This document shows positions 17,103-24,712 of a DNA stretch of 37,322 nt, in pieces (positions within the stretch are counted from its first letter, which is position 1; the number at the start of each line of letters is the position of its first letter). The notes beneath the pieces are model-generated. The model was not told where the DNA came from. It searched no databases and saw only the letters and a program-made list of their open reading frames with translations. The translations under genes were made by a program, and so were the position numbers. Source of the DNA: Actinomadura logoneensis (GTDB lineage: Bacteria > Actinomycetota > Actinomycetes > Streptosporangiales > Streptosporangiaceae); the NCBI RefSeq assembly GCF_003428695.1, contig NZ_QURH01001053.1, positions 1-37,322 of the forward strand, given 5' to 3'.

Positions 17103-18205
17103 ATGAAGCTTCTGGAAGGTCGGAGGCGTCCTGTCTGGCGCGCTGGTGATGTTGATGCCCTGGGAGGCGTTGCGTCCGCCGACCTCACCGAATACGGCTC
17201 CGGCACCGTGAACGGCTACGGCGAGCCGTGGGAGGACTGCGTCCAGAGTGTGGAGCTGCAAATCATCGGCCGTCGGGTGAGGGCGTCTGCGACCACCAGG
17301 TGCAAATCCCGCCACGACTTTCTCGTTCCCCTTGTCATGCTCTCGGGCGATCAAGGCAAATACGGCATGGTAGACAAAGGCAACTCCTGCCCCTGAGCCT
17401 GCTCCTGCGCGACCGAGTCGGTCTACCTGGACGAGATCACGGGAGTGGAGTAACGCGCCACCAATACCGGATACGTCGGCAGCGCCCCCTTCGGGTGGCC
17501 GCAGCGCTCCATCGCGCACGCGCGGATGACGGGCGGCGTCCGACACGGGCGGGCTGGTTCGGAGGCAGGGTCGGGCCGGGTTCGGTTGGGCGGACTTCGA
17601 TGGTGACGGCAGGGACGACCACCTGCTCCTCAACCCGAACGGGGCCGTCTTCGTCTACCTGAACAGGGGTGGTGACGGGCACGGCGGCTGGGAGAACCTC
17701 GGGCAGGTCGCGGTCGGGTTGACCACCGACCGGACCCGGGTGCGGTTCGCCGACTTCGACGGGGACGGCCGGGCGGACTACAACATCGTCAACGACGACG
17801 GTTCGATGTCCACCTGGCTGAACCGCGGGGGCGACTTTTCCAGAGGCTGGGTTGCACTGATGGGGGTCGCCGGGGGGACGGGCTTCGGCAGCGGCCCCTG
17901 TATTCGGCTGGCGGACATGAACGGTGACGGCCGCGCCGACTACAACGTCATCAACGACAACGGCTCGATCACCACCCACATCAACAACGGCGGCGACAAC
18001 CACGGCGGCTGGGCCAACTACGGGCAAACGGCCAGGGGACTCACCACCGACCAGAACGCTGTCACCCTGACCGACGTGACCGGCGAAGGCATGGCCGACT
18101 ATCTCGTCACCAACACCGACAACTCCGTTCACGCCTACAGCAACAACGGCGGCGACGGACACGGCGGCTGGAACGATATGGGGCACCATCGCCACCGGCG
18201 CCTGA
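17103..18205 (+). pseudogene. Secreted FG-GAP/VCBS-repeat protein, broken by several frameshifts and stops
   Basis: Four FG-GAP/VCBS units are readable in frame from about 17581 to 18180, each with a Ca-binding loop such as DFDGDGRDD, DFDGDGRAD or DMNGDGRAD and a NNGGDxHGGW-like end. Such repeats form beta-propellers in exported proteins. Upstream pieces are in other frames: a signal-peptide-like segment FWKVGGVLSGALVMLMPW (from 17110), then a mature-like segment ADLTEYGSGTVNGYGEPWEDC in the frame of ATG 17103, then in-frame stops TGA 17394 and TAA 17451. The repeat frame has a stop at 17527 and no ATG or GTG before the repeats (only a TTG at 17719, inside them). At the 3' end one extra G in a GGGG run near 18180 shifts the frame; without it the protein would end GTIATGA at TGA 18203-18205. 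At least three lesions make a decayed gene more likely than one sequencing error. Confidence 0.7.
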
Positions 18206-18576
18206 CCCGGTCACTCCCCGCGTCAACCCTGGAACCTTCCACCGCGCCGCCCGTCGGCGGCATGCCGCTCCAGCCGAGACGACACGACCAGCCGTTGCGC
18301 CAACTGAGAAGGATCTGCCCATGGCGACCGAACGGCCAGGGACAGCCTCCGCCGGTCCTCTCCCCTGATCCCGAGGGACCAGCCTGATCCGCAGGCTGGT
18401 CCCTCCCACACCAAGGCGTGTTCCGCGGATCATACGGCCCTGTCGCGGCGCTTGCAGAAGTCGGTGTGAAGACCGGTGGGCATCCGCCGCGTGAGCCGCG
18501 GCGGACGTGTCCTGACCTTCTGGTCGGTTCGGGGATGGTCGCGGCGTTCCTGGGCGCTCGCAGCAACCAGTGACGA
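18206..18576. other. Intergenic, no gene recognised
   Basis: Both strands have only short open frames of random composition. A GGGACCAGCCT / AGGCTGGTCCC inverted repeat (18377-18405) just after the VCBS remnant could be its old transcription terminator. Nothing else is supported. Confidence 0.4.
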
Positions 18577-18684
18577 AACATCGGTCGCCAGCTTTCCCAA
18601 AATCCCGTTCAACACCGCCCGGCGATCAACCCACCTACCGCCCCGAGCGGGACGCGCAGGCAAAGCAGCTCGATCCCCCATCAC
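18577..18684 (-). mobile_element. Probable IS5-family transposase N-terminal remnant
   Basis: The minus-strand frame reads ALPARPARGGRWVDRRAVLNGILGKLATD. This matches the N-terminal pattern of IS5-group transposases (LLPxRxxxGGRWxDHRxVxNGILxKLATG). The expected WRDLPERYG continuation is missing, and a frame change is needed upstream around LLPA. No inverted ends or target duplications are visible. I judge it a short decayed relic; the assignment rests on about 30 residues recalled from family memory. Confidence 0.42.
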
Positions 18685-19405
18685 ACCGCGACCCTTATCA
18701 GCCCACCCCCACCGGTTCGTATCGGCCTCCCCAAACCGCCACCAGGGCGCGGCATCACCGAGGCCACCCCGTTCAGCGAGCAGGAGACCAGCTTGGCGAC
18801 CGAGCCGAGGACGGCGCGGCGCTGACTATGCAAGCGGCATCCACGTGCTCCTCGACGTGCTTCTGCTCGAGGACGCCGCCGGATCCGCCGGAGGTTCCCC
18901 AGGCGATAGTCGAGCTGACCGACGTCAGGTCCGATGACCGTCAGCGCCATCGCCTCCCGCCGCTCGCCCTCGCCCCCAACGATCGGCGGGTGTATCGCCC
19001 TCGGCCGATCGTCATCGAGTCGTTGTCGCTCGTCCGTTCTGCGCCCGTGGTTGGCGGTCCGTTTCTCCTGGGTTGTGGCGGACTCTGTCCGAAGCTTGGC
19101 CGGGTCATTGTCCCGGGCGGGCCGCATGTTCGTGACGGTCGTCGGTGACGTAACACGTGCTTAGAAACGAAGGTGTGGGCTACTCGCTGGGCTCGTCGAC
19201 GTCCGGGCCGCGCGTGGCCGTGTTCGGCCGGGCTGCCGTCGAATTCCTGGCCCTTGTCGTCCGGATACGCCGGTTTAGCTGGACGGCGGCGGTCAGGCGC
19301 ATGGAGGCTTGATGGCGAGGTGGCACGGGCTGGGCGGGTCGGCGTGTCTTGGATGCCGGTGGAGCGTCGCAGGGGGCTGGGACGTTGGCTGCTGTGGAGG
19401 TGGCG
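18685..19405. other. Gap before the NLR cassette, no gene recognised
   Basis: Open frames here are short, Arg/Pro-rich on both strands and without recognisable domains. A 78-residue Trp/Arg-rich frame (19173-19409) ends exactly at the start of the next gene but has no ribosome-binding site. The promoter of the two-gene cassette probably lies within 19140-19390; I cannot name its elements. Confidence 0.35.
19396..19400 (+). promoter_or_regulatory. Ribosome-binding site GGAGG that sets the start of the small membrane protein
   Basis: GGAGG lies 5 nt before ATG 19406. This favours MSAVSGERS over the GTG-like starts further upstream in the same frame. Confidence 0.7.
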
Positions 19406-19858
19406 ATGAGTGCCGTGAGTGGTGAGCGATCGCGCGCACGGGCGGCTGGGGTTGTGGCCGCGGTGAGTGTGGTGGTCGGTGCGGTGGTGAACGTGGCGAC
19501 GGGGCTGGCGACCCAGGGGTGGGACGTGGTGACGTGGGTCGCGACGGCGGCGTCCGTAGTCGTGGGGGCGGGTGTGATGTGGTGGCTGACCATGCGCGCG
19601 ACGGTCGAACCCGAGACGCCGGCGGCGGGGGTGTCGGCGTCGGGGGATGGTGCGATCGCGGCCGGGGGATCGGTGCGCGGGTCGTCCACCCAGGTGCGGC
19701 GCGCGCCCGCGGCGGGGACGGGGGCCGTGCCGCCCGGACCGCCTGAGGCGAGTCCGGCTGCGGAGACGTCCGCTTCAGGGGCGGGGGCGATCGCAGCGGG
19801 CGGGGATGTCGAGGACTCGCGTACCGAGGTGACCGGCGCCGATGCGGCGGCGTCATGA
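19406..19858 (+). CDS. Small two-helix membrane protein with two C-terminal copies of an NLR-shared motif; candidate effector
   Basis: This 150-residue protein belongs to no family I recognise. Residues ~14-34 and ~41-63 are two hydrophobic helices joined by a short turn (ATGLATQGWD). The rest is an Ala/Pro/Gly-rich tail with two 20-residue copies of one motif: ASGDGAIAAGGSVRGSSTQV (78-97) and ASGAGAIAAGGDVEDSRTEV (123-142). The same motif occurs once near the N-terminus of the NB-ARC/TPR protein encoded next, whose ATG overlaps this stop (ATGA). Seen: membrane helices, repeated motif, coupling. Inferred: a membrane-acting effector or anchor that pairs with the NTPase through the motif. It could also simply be a membrane tether. 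Confidence 0.8.
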   Translation: MSAVSGERSRARAAGVVAAVSVVVGAVVNVATGLATQGWDVVTWVATAASVVVGAGVMWWLTMRATVEPETPAAGVSASGDGAIAAGGSVRGSSTQVRRAPAAGTGAVPPGPPEASPAAETSASGAGAIAAGGDVEDSRTEVTGADAAAS

Positions 19859-22554
19859 GCCGACGCAAAGGCAGCGGACGTCGCAAGCGCACCCCGCAGT
19901 CCGGTAACCCAGCCCGGCAGTCGAGTGGGGAGAGGGGGGACGCGTTGATGGTGAACGCGTCAGGTCCTGGGGCGGTGGCCGCTGGGCGCGACGTCATCGG
20001 GTCGTCCACCCATGTCCACCAGGCGGTACCGCTGCCGCGCGCCGACGAGGTTGACCCGCCGCTGGGGGTGGCGCCGCGGCTGCCGTTCCGCACGCAGAGA
20101 TTCGTCGGTCGTGTAGGCAAATTGGCCGAGTTGGATGTGGCGTTGGCGGGTCCGGGCGGGACGGTGGTGCAGGCGGTGCACGGTCTGGGCGGGGTGGGCA
20201 AGAGCACGCTGGCCGCGCACTGGGCGCACCGGCACGCCGCCGACCACACGTTGACCTGGTGGATCACCGCCGACTCCGCGGCGGGCGTCACCGCGGGGCT
20301 GGCGGAGCTGGCTCAGATGCTGGTTCCGGAGCTGGCCCGCGACACCGCGACGGCGTCGTCGGTGGGATTGCCGGAACGGGCGGACTGGGCACGGCAGTGG
20401 CTGGCCACCCACGCGGGTTGGCTGGTGGTGCTGGACAACGTCACGCATCCCGAGGATGTCGCCGACCTGGTGACCGGCGCCCCAGATGGCCGGTTCCTGA
20501 TCACCAGCCGGCTGCGGGAAGGCTGGGACGACATCGCCTCGGCACTGGTCGAGTTGGACGTGCTCAGCCCCGCCGAGGCACTGGAGCTGCTGCGCGGCAT
20601 CATCACCACCGGACGCCCGGACGCGAGCCTGGATGGGGACGCCGCCTTGTGTGCCGAGCTGGGGTACCTGCCGCTGGCGCTCAGACAGGCCGCCGCCTAC
20701 ATCCGGCAAACCCGCATCACCCCCGCCCGATACCTGGCGATGCTGGAAGAGCAGCCGGCGGTGATGTACGACCGGGCCGCGCGCGGCAGCGACGCGTCCC
20801 GCACCATGGCCCGGATCTGGCGCCTCACCCTGGACGCCCTCACCGACACGCCCCTGGCGGGCCACGTGCTGCGGATCCTGGCCTGGTGGGCACCCGAAGA
20901 CATCCCCCGAAACCTGCTGGATCCGCTGGGAGACCCGGTCGAGATCACCACCGCGCTGGGCGACCTGGCCGCCTACAACATGATCGGCCTGGAAGAGGAC
21001 ACGGTCACGGTCCACCGCCTGGTCCAAGCGGTCGCCCGCACCCCCGACCCACGCACCCCCGACCACCCCGACGCCGACCCGCACCGCCGGTCCACCGACA
21101 TCGACAACGCCCGACACCAAGCCACCGACCTGCTCAAACAAGCGACCCCCACCGACTTCAACGCACCGGCGGGATGGCCCACCTGGCGGGCCCTGCTCCC
21201 CCACATCGACGCCTTAGCCGAACACGCCCCTGAGGCCACCGACACCAGCACCACCAGCCTGCTCGTCAACCACACTGCGATCTTCCTGATCGAGCAGGGA
21301 GATTTGACGCGCGCCCTCGGCTACTTCGAACGTGCTCTGAACGCCAACCAGCGCCTCCACGGCGACGACCACCCCAAAACGCTGATCGCGCGGAATAACC
21401 TCGCGGGTGGCTACAGGACGGCGGGAGATCTGGGCAACGCGATCCCCCTGTTCGAACGCAGCCTGACCGACCACAAACGAATTATGGGCGACGACCACCC
21501 CGACACTTTGAACACGCAGTACAAGCTCGCGGTCACCTACGAGTCGGCGGGGGATCTGAGTCGGGCGATCCCCTTGCTCGAACGCACCCTGAGCGACCAT
21601 AAACGAGTCTTGGGCGACGACCACCCGGACACCCTGAACACGCGGGACAGCCTGGCCTTCACCTACCAGGAGGCAGGTGATCCCGGTAGGGCGATACCGC
21701 TGTACGAACACATCCTGACCGACTGCGAACGGGTCCTCGGCGACGACCACTCCAGCACTTTGAACGCGCGGAACAACCTCGCCTACACCTACCAGGCCGC
21801 AGGTGATCTGGGTCGGACGATCCTGCTGTACGAACGCGTCCTGGCCGACCGCGCCCGGCTCTTCGGGGACGACCACCCGAGCACCCTGACCTCCCGGAAC
21901 AACCTCGCGGGCGCCTACCAGACGGCGGGGGACCTGCGCCGTGCGATCCCGCTGTACGAACGCACCTTGTCCGACTGCGAACGGGTCCTCGGCGACGAGC
22001 ACCCGAGCACCCTGAACACACGGCACAACCTCGCGAGCGCCTACCGCGAGGCTGGGGACCTGTGGCGGGCCCTCCCGCTGTGCAAACGCACCCTGGCCGA
22101 CTGCGAACGGGTCCTGGGGCACGACCACCCCTTGACCCTTAACACGCGGAACAACCTCGCAGCCGCCTACCGGGAGTCGGGGAACCCGCGCCGCGCGATC
22201 CCCTTGTTCAAACGTGCCCTGGCCGACCGCGAGCGAGTCCTGGGCCACGACCACCCCGACACGCTGACCTCGCGGAACAACCTCGCAGCCGCCTACGATT
22301 CGGCGGGGGCCCCAGGCCGTGCGATACCGCTGTACGAACGCACTCTGGCCGACTGCGAACGGGTCCTCGGTGGCGATCATCCCGACACCCTGAACACGCG
22401 GAACAACCTCGCGGCTGCCTACGGTTCGGCGGGAAACCCGCGCCGCGCGATCCCCCTGCTCACACGCACGCTGGCTGACTGCGAAAGCATCCTTGGTTTT
22501 GACCATCCGCTTACCAAGACGGCGCGGGCCAATCTGGAAAAAATCCGCAAGTAG
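19855..22554 (+). CDS. NB-ARC-type NTPase with ten C-terminal TPR units (bacterial NLR-like)
   Basis: This 899-residue protein starts with a basic segment (~1-30). The motif ASGPGAVAAGRDVIGSSTHV follows at 35-54, shared with the upstream membrane protein. A STAND/NB-ARC NTPase comes next: Walker A GLGGVGKST (110-118), Walker B LVVLDNV near 190-196, sensor-like GRFLITSR (212-219) and GYLPLAL (270-276). A winged-helix-like region extends to ~400 with VHRLVQ. From about residue 467 ten TPR units of 42 residues follow (consensus LNTRNNLAxAYxxAGDxxRAIPLYERTLxDCERVLGDDHPxT), as in kinesin-light-chain-like TPRs. STAND proteins oligomerise when their repeats sense a ligand; many bacterial ones act in phage defence or signalling. 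The ligand here is unknown. ATG 19855 is coupled to the upstream stop; ATG 19948 is an alternative that keeps the motif. Confidence 0.92.
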   Translation: MSRRKGSGRRKRTPQSGNPARQSSGERGDALMVNASGPGAVAAGRDVIGSSTHVHQAVPLPRADEVDPPLGVAPRLPFRTQRFVGRVGKLAELDVALAGPGGTVVQAVHGLGGVGKSTLAAHWAHRHAADHTLTWWITADSAAGVTAGLAELAQMLVPELARDTATASSVGLPERADWARQWLATHAGWLVVLDNVTHPEDVADLVTGAPDGRFLITSRLREGWDDIASALVELDVLSPAEALELLRGIITTGRPDASLDGDAALCAELGYLPLALRQAAAYIRQTRITPARYLAMLEEQPAVMYDRAARGSDASRTMARIWRLTLDALTDTPLAGHVLRILAWWAPEDIPRNLLDPLGDPVEITTALGDLAAYNMIGLEEDTVTVHRLVQAVARTPDPRTPDHPDADPHRRSTDIDNARHQATDLLKQATPTDFNAPAGWPTWRALLPHIDALAEHAPEATDTSTTSLLVNHTAIFLIEQGDLTRALGYFERALNANQRLHGDDHPKTLIARNNLAGGYRTAGDLGNAIPLFERSLTDHKRIMGDDHPDTLNTQYKLAVTYESAGDLSRAIPLLERTLSDHKRVLGDDHPDTLNTRDSLAFTYQEAGDPGRAIPLYEHILTDCERVLGDDHSSTLNARNNLAYTYQAAGDLGRTILLYERVLADRARLFGDDHPSTLTSRNNLAGAYQTAGDLRRAIPLYERTLSDCERVLGDEHPSTLNTRHNLASAYREAGDLWRALPLCKRTLADCERVLGHDHPLTLNTRNNLAAAYRESGNPRRAIPLFKRALADRERVLGHDHPDTLTSRNNLAAAYDSAGAPGRAIPLYERTLADCERVLGGDHPDTLNTRNNLAAAYGSAGNPRRAIPLLTRTLADCESILGFDHPLTKTARANLEKIRK
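21253..22515 (+). repeat. Ten tandem 126-bp units encoding the TPR array
   Basis: Each 126-bp unit encodes one 42-residue TPR. Units 4 to 9 are very alike at DNA level, with segments such as GACTGCGAACGGGTCCTCGG recurring. This suggests recent duplication or homogenisation, while units 1-3 and 10 have diverged. Confidence 0.85.
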
Positions 22555-22946
22555 AGCTGGCGTGCAGAAGTCAGCAGACAATACCGCCAGAATCACAGGC
22601 AATAATCTGCGCAACAGCCGAATCGCTGAGATCGTCGCCGACTCGGGGCGACATAGCCGTCCTATGCGATGGCGATCTGTTCGGATGACGTAACTCGGCT
22701 GGCGCTCCGGCGCGGGAGTTCGGAAGTGCGTCCCGAACTCCCGCGCGTGCCAGTGGCCGGGCCGACCCTTGCTCCTCCTTGTGGTCTGGCAACGCGTCCG
22801 CGGGCATGGTCGGGGCGCGGGCTGCTTTTCGGGTATGCGAACGGGTGTTCGCTGCCCTTGTGCGGATTCCCCGGAACGGTGTCGAGGTAGTGGCGTCAGA
22901 GGGAGGAGGGTCGGCGGTGAGGGGGGCCGGATTTCGTGGGGTCAGG
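22555..22946. other. Intergenic region between the NLR cassette and the convergent carboxylesterase
   Basis: No gene is supported. The first ~100 bp are AT-richer than the flanks. The only clear structure is the 14-bp-stem hairpin at 22710-22746, listed separately. Confidence 0.5.
22710..22746. terminator. Perfect 14-bp hairpin, probable bidirectional terminator
   Basis: GCGCGGGAGTTCGG and its exact reverse complement CCGAACTCCCGCGC flank a 9-nt loop. The hairpin lies 156 bp past the NLR stop and 200 bp past the end of the opposing carboxylesterase gene. There is no T-run, as is common for actinobacterial terminators. Confidence 0.65.
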
Positions 22947-24602
22947 TCAGGAGTCGATGGTCTTCCAGAAGGCGCACTGGTGTTCCGCGTTGCGGTCGGC
23001 CCGGCCGATCGGGGTGGCGAGTGACTGCACCCAGCCGTCGCTCTGGAATTGCGTCCAGCCGGGTCGGCCGCTGCTGTTGGGGTTGCCGGTGGCGGCGAAC
23101 CGGGACCAGTAGCTGATCATGGTCGTGGAGAGCTGTCGCTGGGCGGGCGTCTGCGGGCCGGGGAGTTGCTCGTCGTCGAACAGGTACTGCAGTTCGGCTC
23201 CGTGGAACGCGCCGGTGGGGAAGTCGGGTGCGCGGAGGGTGGTGAACCACGGCGCCGTCTCGTCCGCGAACTCGTAGGCGTAGACCGGAGTGTGCGCGGC
23301 GAGTGCGCGGTCCCGGTCCTCGGCGGGGCATCCCCAGGCCCAGTCGGTCACGACCGCGGACAGCGCCTCGCCCGCGGAGTGGAACCTGGCGACCGGATAC
23401 CGGACCAGAACGCGGCGCATGTCGGCCGGGCGGAACAGGGCGGCGAGCTGCTCGCGGTAGCTAGCCGGGGTGGTGACCTTCTTGGTGGCGACCTCGATCG
23501 CCGCGGTGAACAGGCGGTGTTCGTCCCGAGTGGTTCCCTGCATGACAGGGACACGGTTGAAGCGACCGGTCGCGAAGGCGCGCTCCGGGCTGAGCGGCAG
23601 GAAACCCCCGCCGACGGTGGGACCTGACCCGACACCGACGTCGGACCACTTGGCCAGTTTGCCGACGGACTTGGCGCGCAGGCAGGCCGCCGCGGTCACC
23701 GGGTTGGCGCAGCCGACTTTGACCGCCACCTTGAGACCGTTCTTCTGACGTTCGGCGCGGGGCAGGGGGAACCAGGTCGGGGGTCCCGGCGACCACTTGT
23801 CACCGGTGCACTGCGCGCTCTGCACGATCGCGCGATGGAACAGCCCAGCCGAAGTCGGCGCGGCAAGCTGGGCGCAGACGCTGGTCCCGCCCGCGGACTC
23901 GCCGAAGATCGTGACGTTGCCGGGGTCACCGCCGAACGCCGCGGCGTTGCGCCGCACCCAGCGCAGTGCGGCCTGCTGGTCCTCGAGGCCGAAGTTCCCG
24001 GACAGGTTCCGGGCCTTGCCGTGGTCGAGCGCCGGGTGGGCCAGGAATCCGAAGATCCCGAGCCGGTAGTTCGGGCTGACCACGATCACGTCGCCCTCGG
24101 CGGCCAGCCGCCGCGCGCCGTACAGGCCGGCGGCGCCGCTGATGAACCCGTTGCCGTGGAACCACACCATCACCGGCAGTTTCCGTTTCCCGGGGACGCG
24201 CGGCGTGGTGACGTTGAGGAACAAGCAGTCCTCCGTCGTGCTGGGCGCATCGATCAGCCCGGCGGCCTGGGGGCAGCGGTTGCCGGGCTTGGTGGCGTCC
24301 CGTACTCCCCGCCATGGTTTGGCCCGTTGCGGCGAGGCCCAGCGCAGGTCGCCCACCGGTGGCGCGGCGTACCGAATCCCCTGGAACACCCTGGCAGTCG
24401 AGTCGACCCTGCCGCGGACGGCGCCGTCATCGGTCCGAACCACGGTGGAGGCGGCAGGGCCGTGGTCGCCGCGGTTCGGTGACGGCGTTTCGGCCGCTCC
24501 TCCTCCGACCATCGAACCCGAGAGCAACGCGGCGGTGAGGAGCACCACCACGGTGCCGAGCCGTTGGAGGCCTGGCGCGGGGTGTCGATACAGCGGTCTC
24601 AT
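22947..24602 (-). CDS. Secreted type B carboxylesterase
   Basis: This 551-residue protein has an N-terminal signal sequence (TVVVLLTAALLSGSMVGGGAA, cleavage near residue 37) and a carboxylesterase/lipase type B domain. It shows FxGIRYAAPPVG near 73-84, the EDCLFLNV signature at 124-131 with a likely disulfide Cys110-Cys126, oxyanion segment WFHGNGF and catalytic Ser236 in GESAGG. Glu361 (TTRDEH) and His467 (FHGAE) complete the triad. The HGGGF glycine usual in the oxyanion loop is Asn here. It would hydrolyse carboxylic esters outside the cell. AGGGAG 7 nt upstream supports ATG 24602. It is divergent from a TetR gene, with two palindromes between, so it is probably TetR-regulated. Confidence 0.94.
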   Translation of the reverse strand: MRPLYRHPAPGLQRLGTVVVLLTAALLSGSMVGGGAAETPSPNRGDHGPAASTVVRTDDGAVRGRVDSTARVFQGIRYAAPPVGDLRWASPQRAKPWRGVRDATKPGNRCPQAAGLIDAPSTTEDCLFLNVTTPRVPGKRKLPVMVWFHGNGFISGAAGLYGARRLAAEGDVIVVSPNYRLGIFGFLAHPALDHGKARNLSGNFGLEDQQAALRWVRRNAAAFGGDPGNVTIFGESAGGTSVCAQLAAPTSAGLFHRAIVQSAQCTGDKWSPGPPTWFPLPRAERQKNGLKVAVKVGCANPVTAAACLRAKSVGKLAKWSDVGVGSGPTVGGGFLPLSPERAFATGRFNRVPVMQGTTRDEHRLFTAAIEVATKKVTTPASYREQLAALFRPADMRRVLVRYPVARFHSAGEALSAVVTDWAWGCPAEDRDRALAAHTPVYAYEFADETAPWFTTLRAPDFPTGAFHGAELQYLFDDEQLPGPQTPAQRQLSTTMISYWSRFAATGNPNSSGRPGWTQFQSDGWVQSLATPIGRADRNAEHQCAFWKTIDS

Positions 24603-24620
24603 GTCGCGCTCCCTATTTGT

Positions 24621-24656
24621 GTGTGGGTCACACTAATTTAGGTGTGGGGCGCACAC
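24621..24656. promoter_or_regulatory. Two GTGTG-CACAC palindromes, probable TetR operators
   Basis: GTGTG-N3-CACAC (24621-24633) and GTGTG-N5-CACAC (24642-24656) lie side by side around an AT-rich TAATTTAG core. They fall in the 110-bp gap between the divergent carboxylesterase and TetR starts. Paired dyads in such a gap are the usual place for TetR-family binding, controlling both genes. The regulator assignment is inference from position. Confidence 0.65.
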
Positions 24657-24700
24657 GAAGTCAAGGTAGAGTCGGGCGGGCAGGGTTCCCGGTCGAGCGG

Positions 24701-24706
24701 AGGAGG
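24701..24706 (+). promoter_or_regulatory. Ribosome-binding site AGGAGG of the TetR gene
   Basis: AGGAGG lies 6 nt before ATG 24713. This sets the start there rather than at an upstream in-frame codon that would place the protein over the operator sites. Confidence 0.75.
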
Positions 24707-24712
24707 CCACGG

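Noticed and set aside
17394-17396. TGA followed by a Cys-rich stretch (ACSCATES) could suggest selenocysteine.
   Set aside because: A second in-frame stop follows 57 bases later, other frame breaks surround it, and no SECIS-like structure is evident; a pseudogene explains it.
18685-19160. Possible degraded gene on the minus strand in the gap before the NLR cassette.
   Set aside because: Fragments in several frames do not join into any recognisable domain, and composition does not favour one strand.
19173-19409. A 78-residue Trp/Arg-rich frame ending in an ATGA overlap with the small membrane protein.
   Set aside because: It lacks a ribosome-binding site, has random-frame composition typical of high-GC DNA, and resembles no family. 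The overlap is one chance coincidence.
21253-22515. Direct DNA repeats considered as a CRISPR-like or satellite array.
   Set aside because: The 126-bp units are in frame and encode TPR helices, with no spacer structure.
19146-22693. The 9-mer TGACGTAAC occurs on both sides of the NLR cassette (about 19145 and 22686), like att sites.
   Set aside because: A shared 9-mer between two few-hundred-base flanks is not rare by chance, the flanking bases do not match further, and there is no integrase or tRNA gene.
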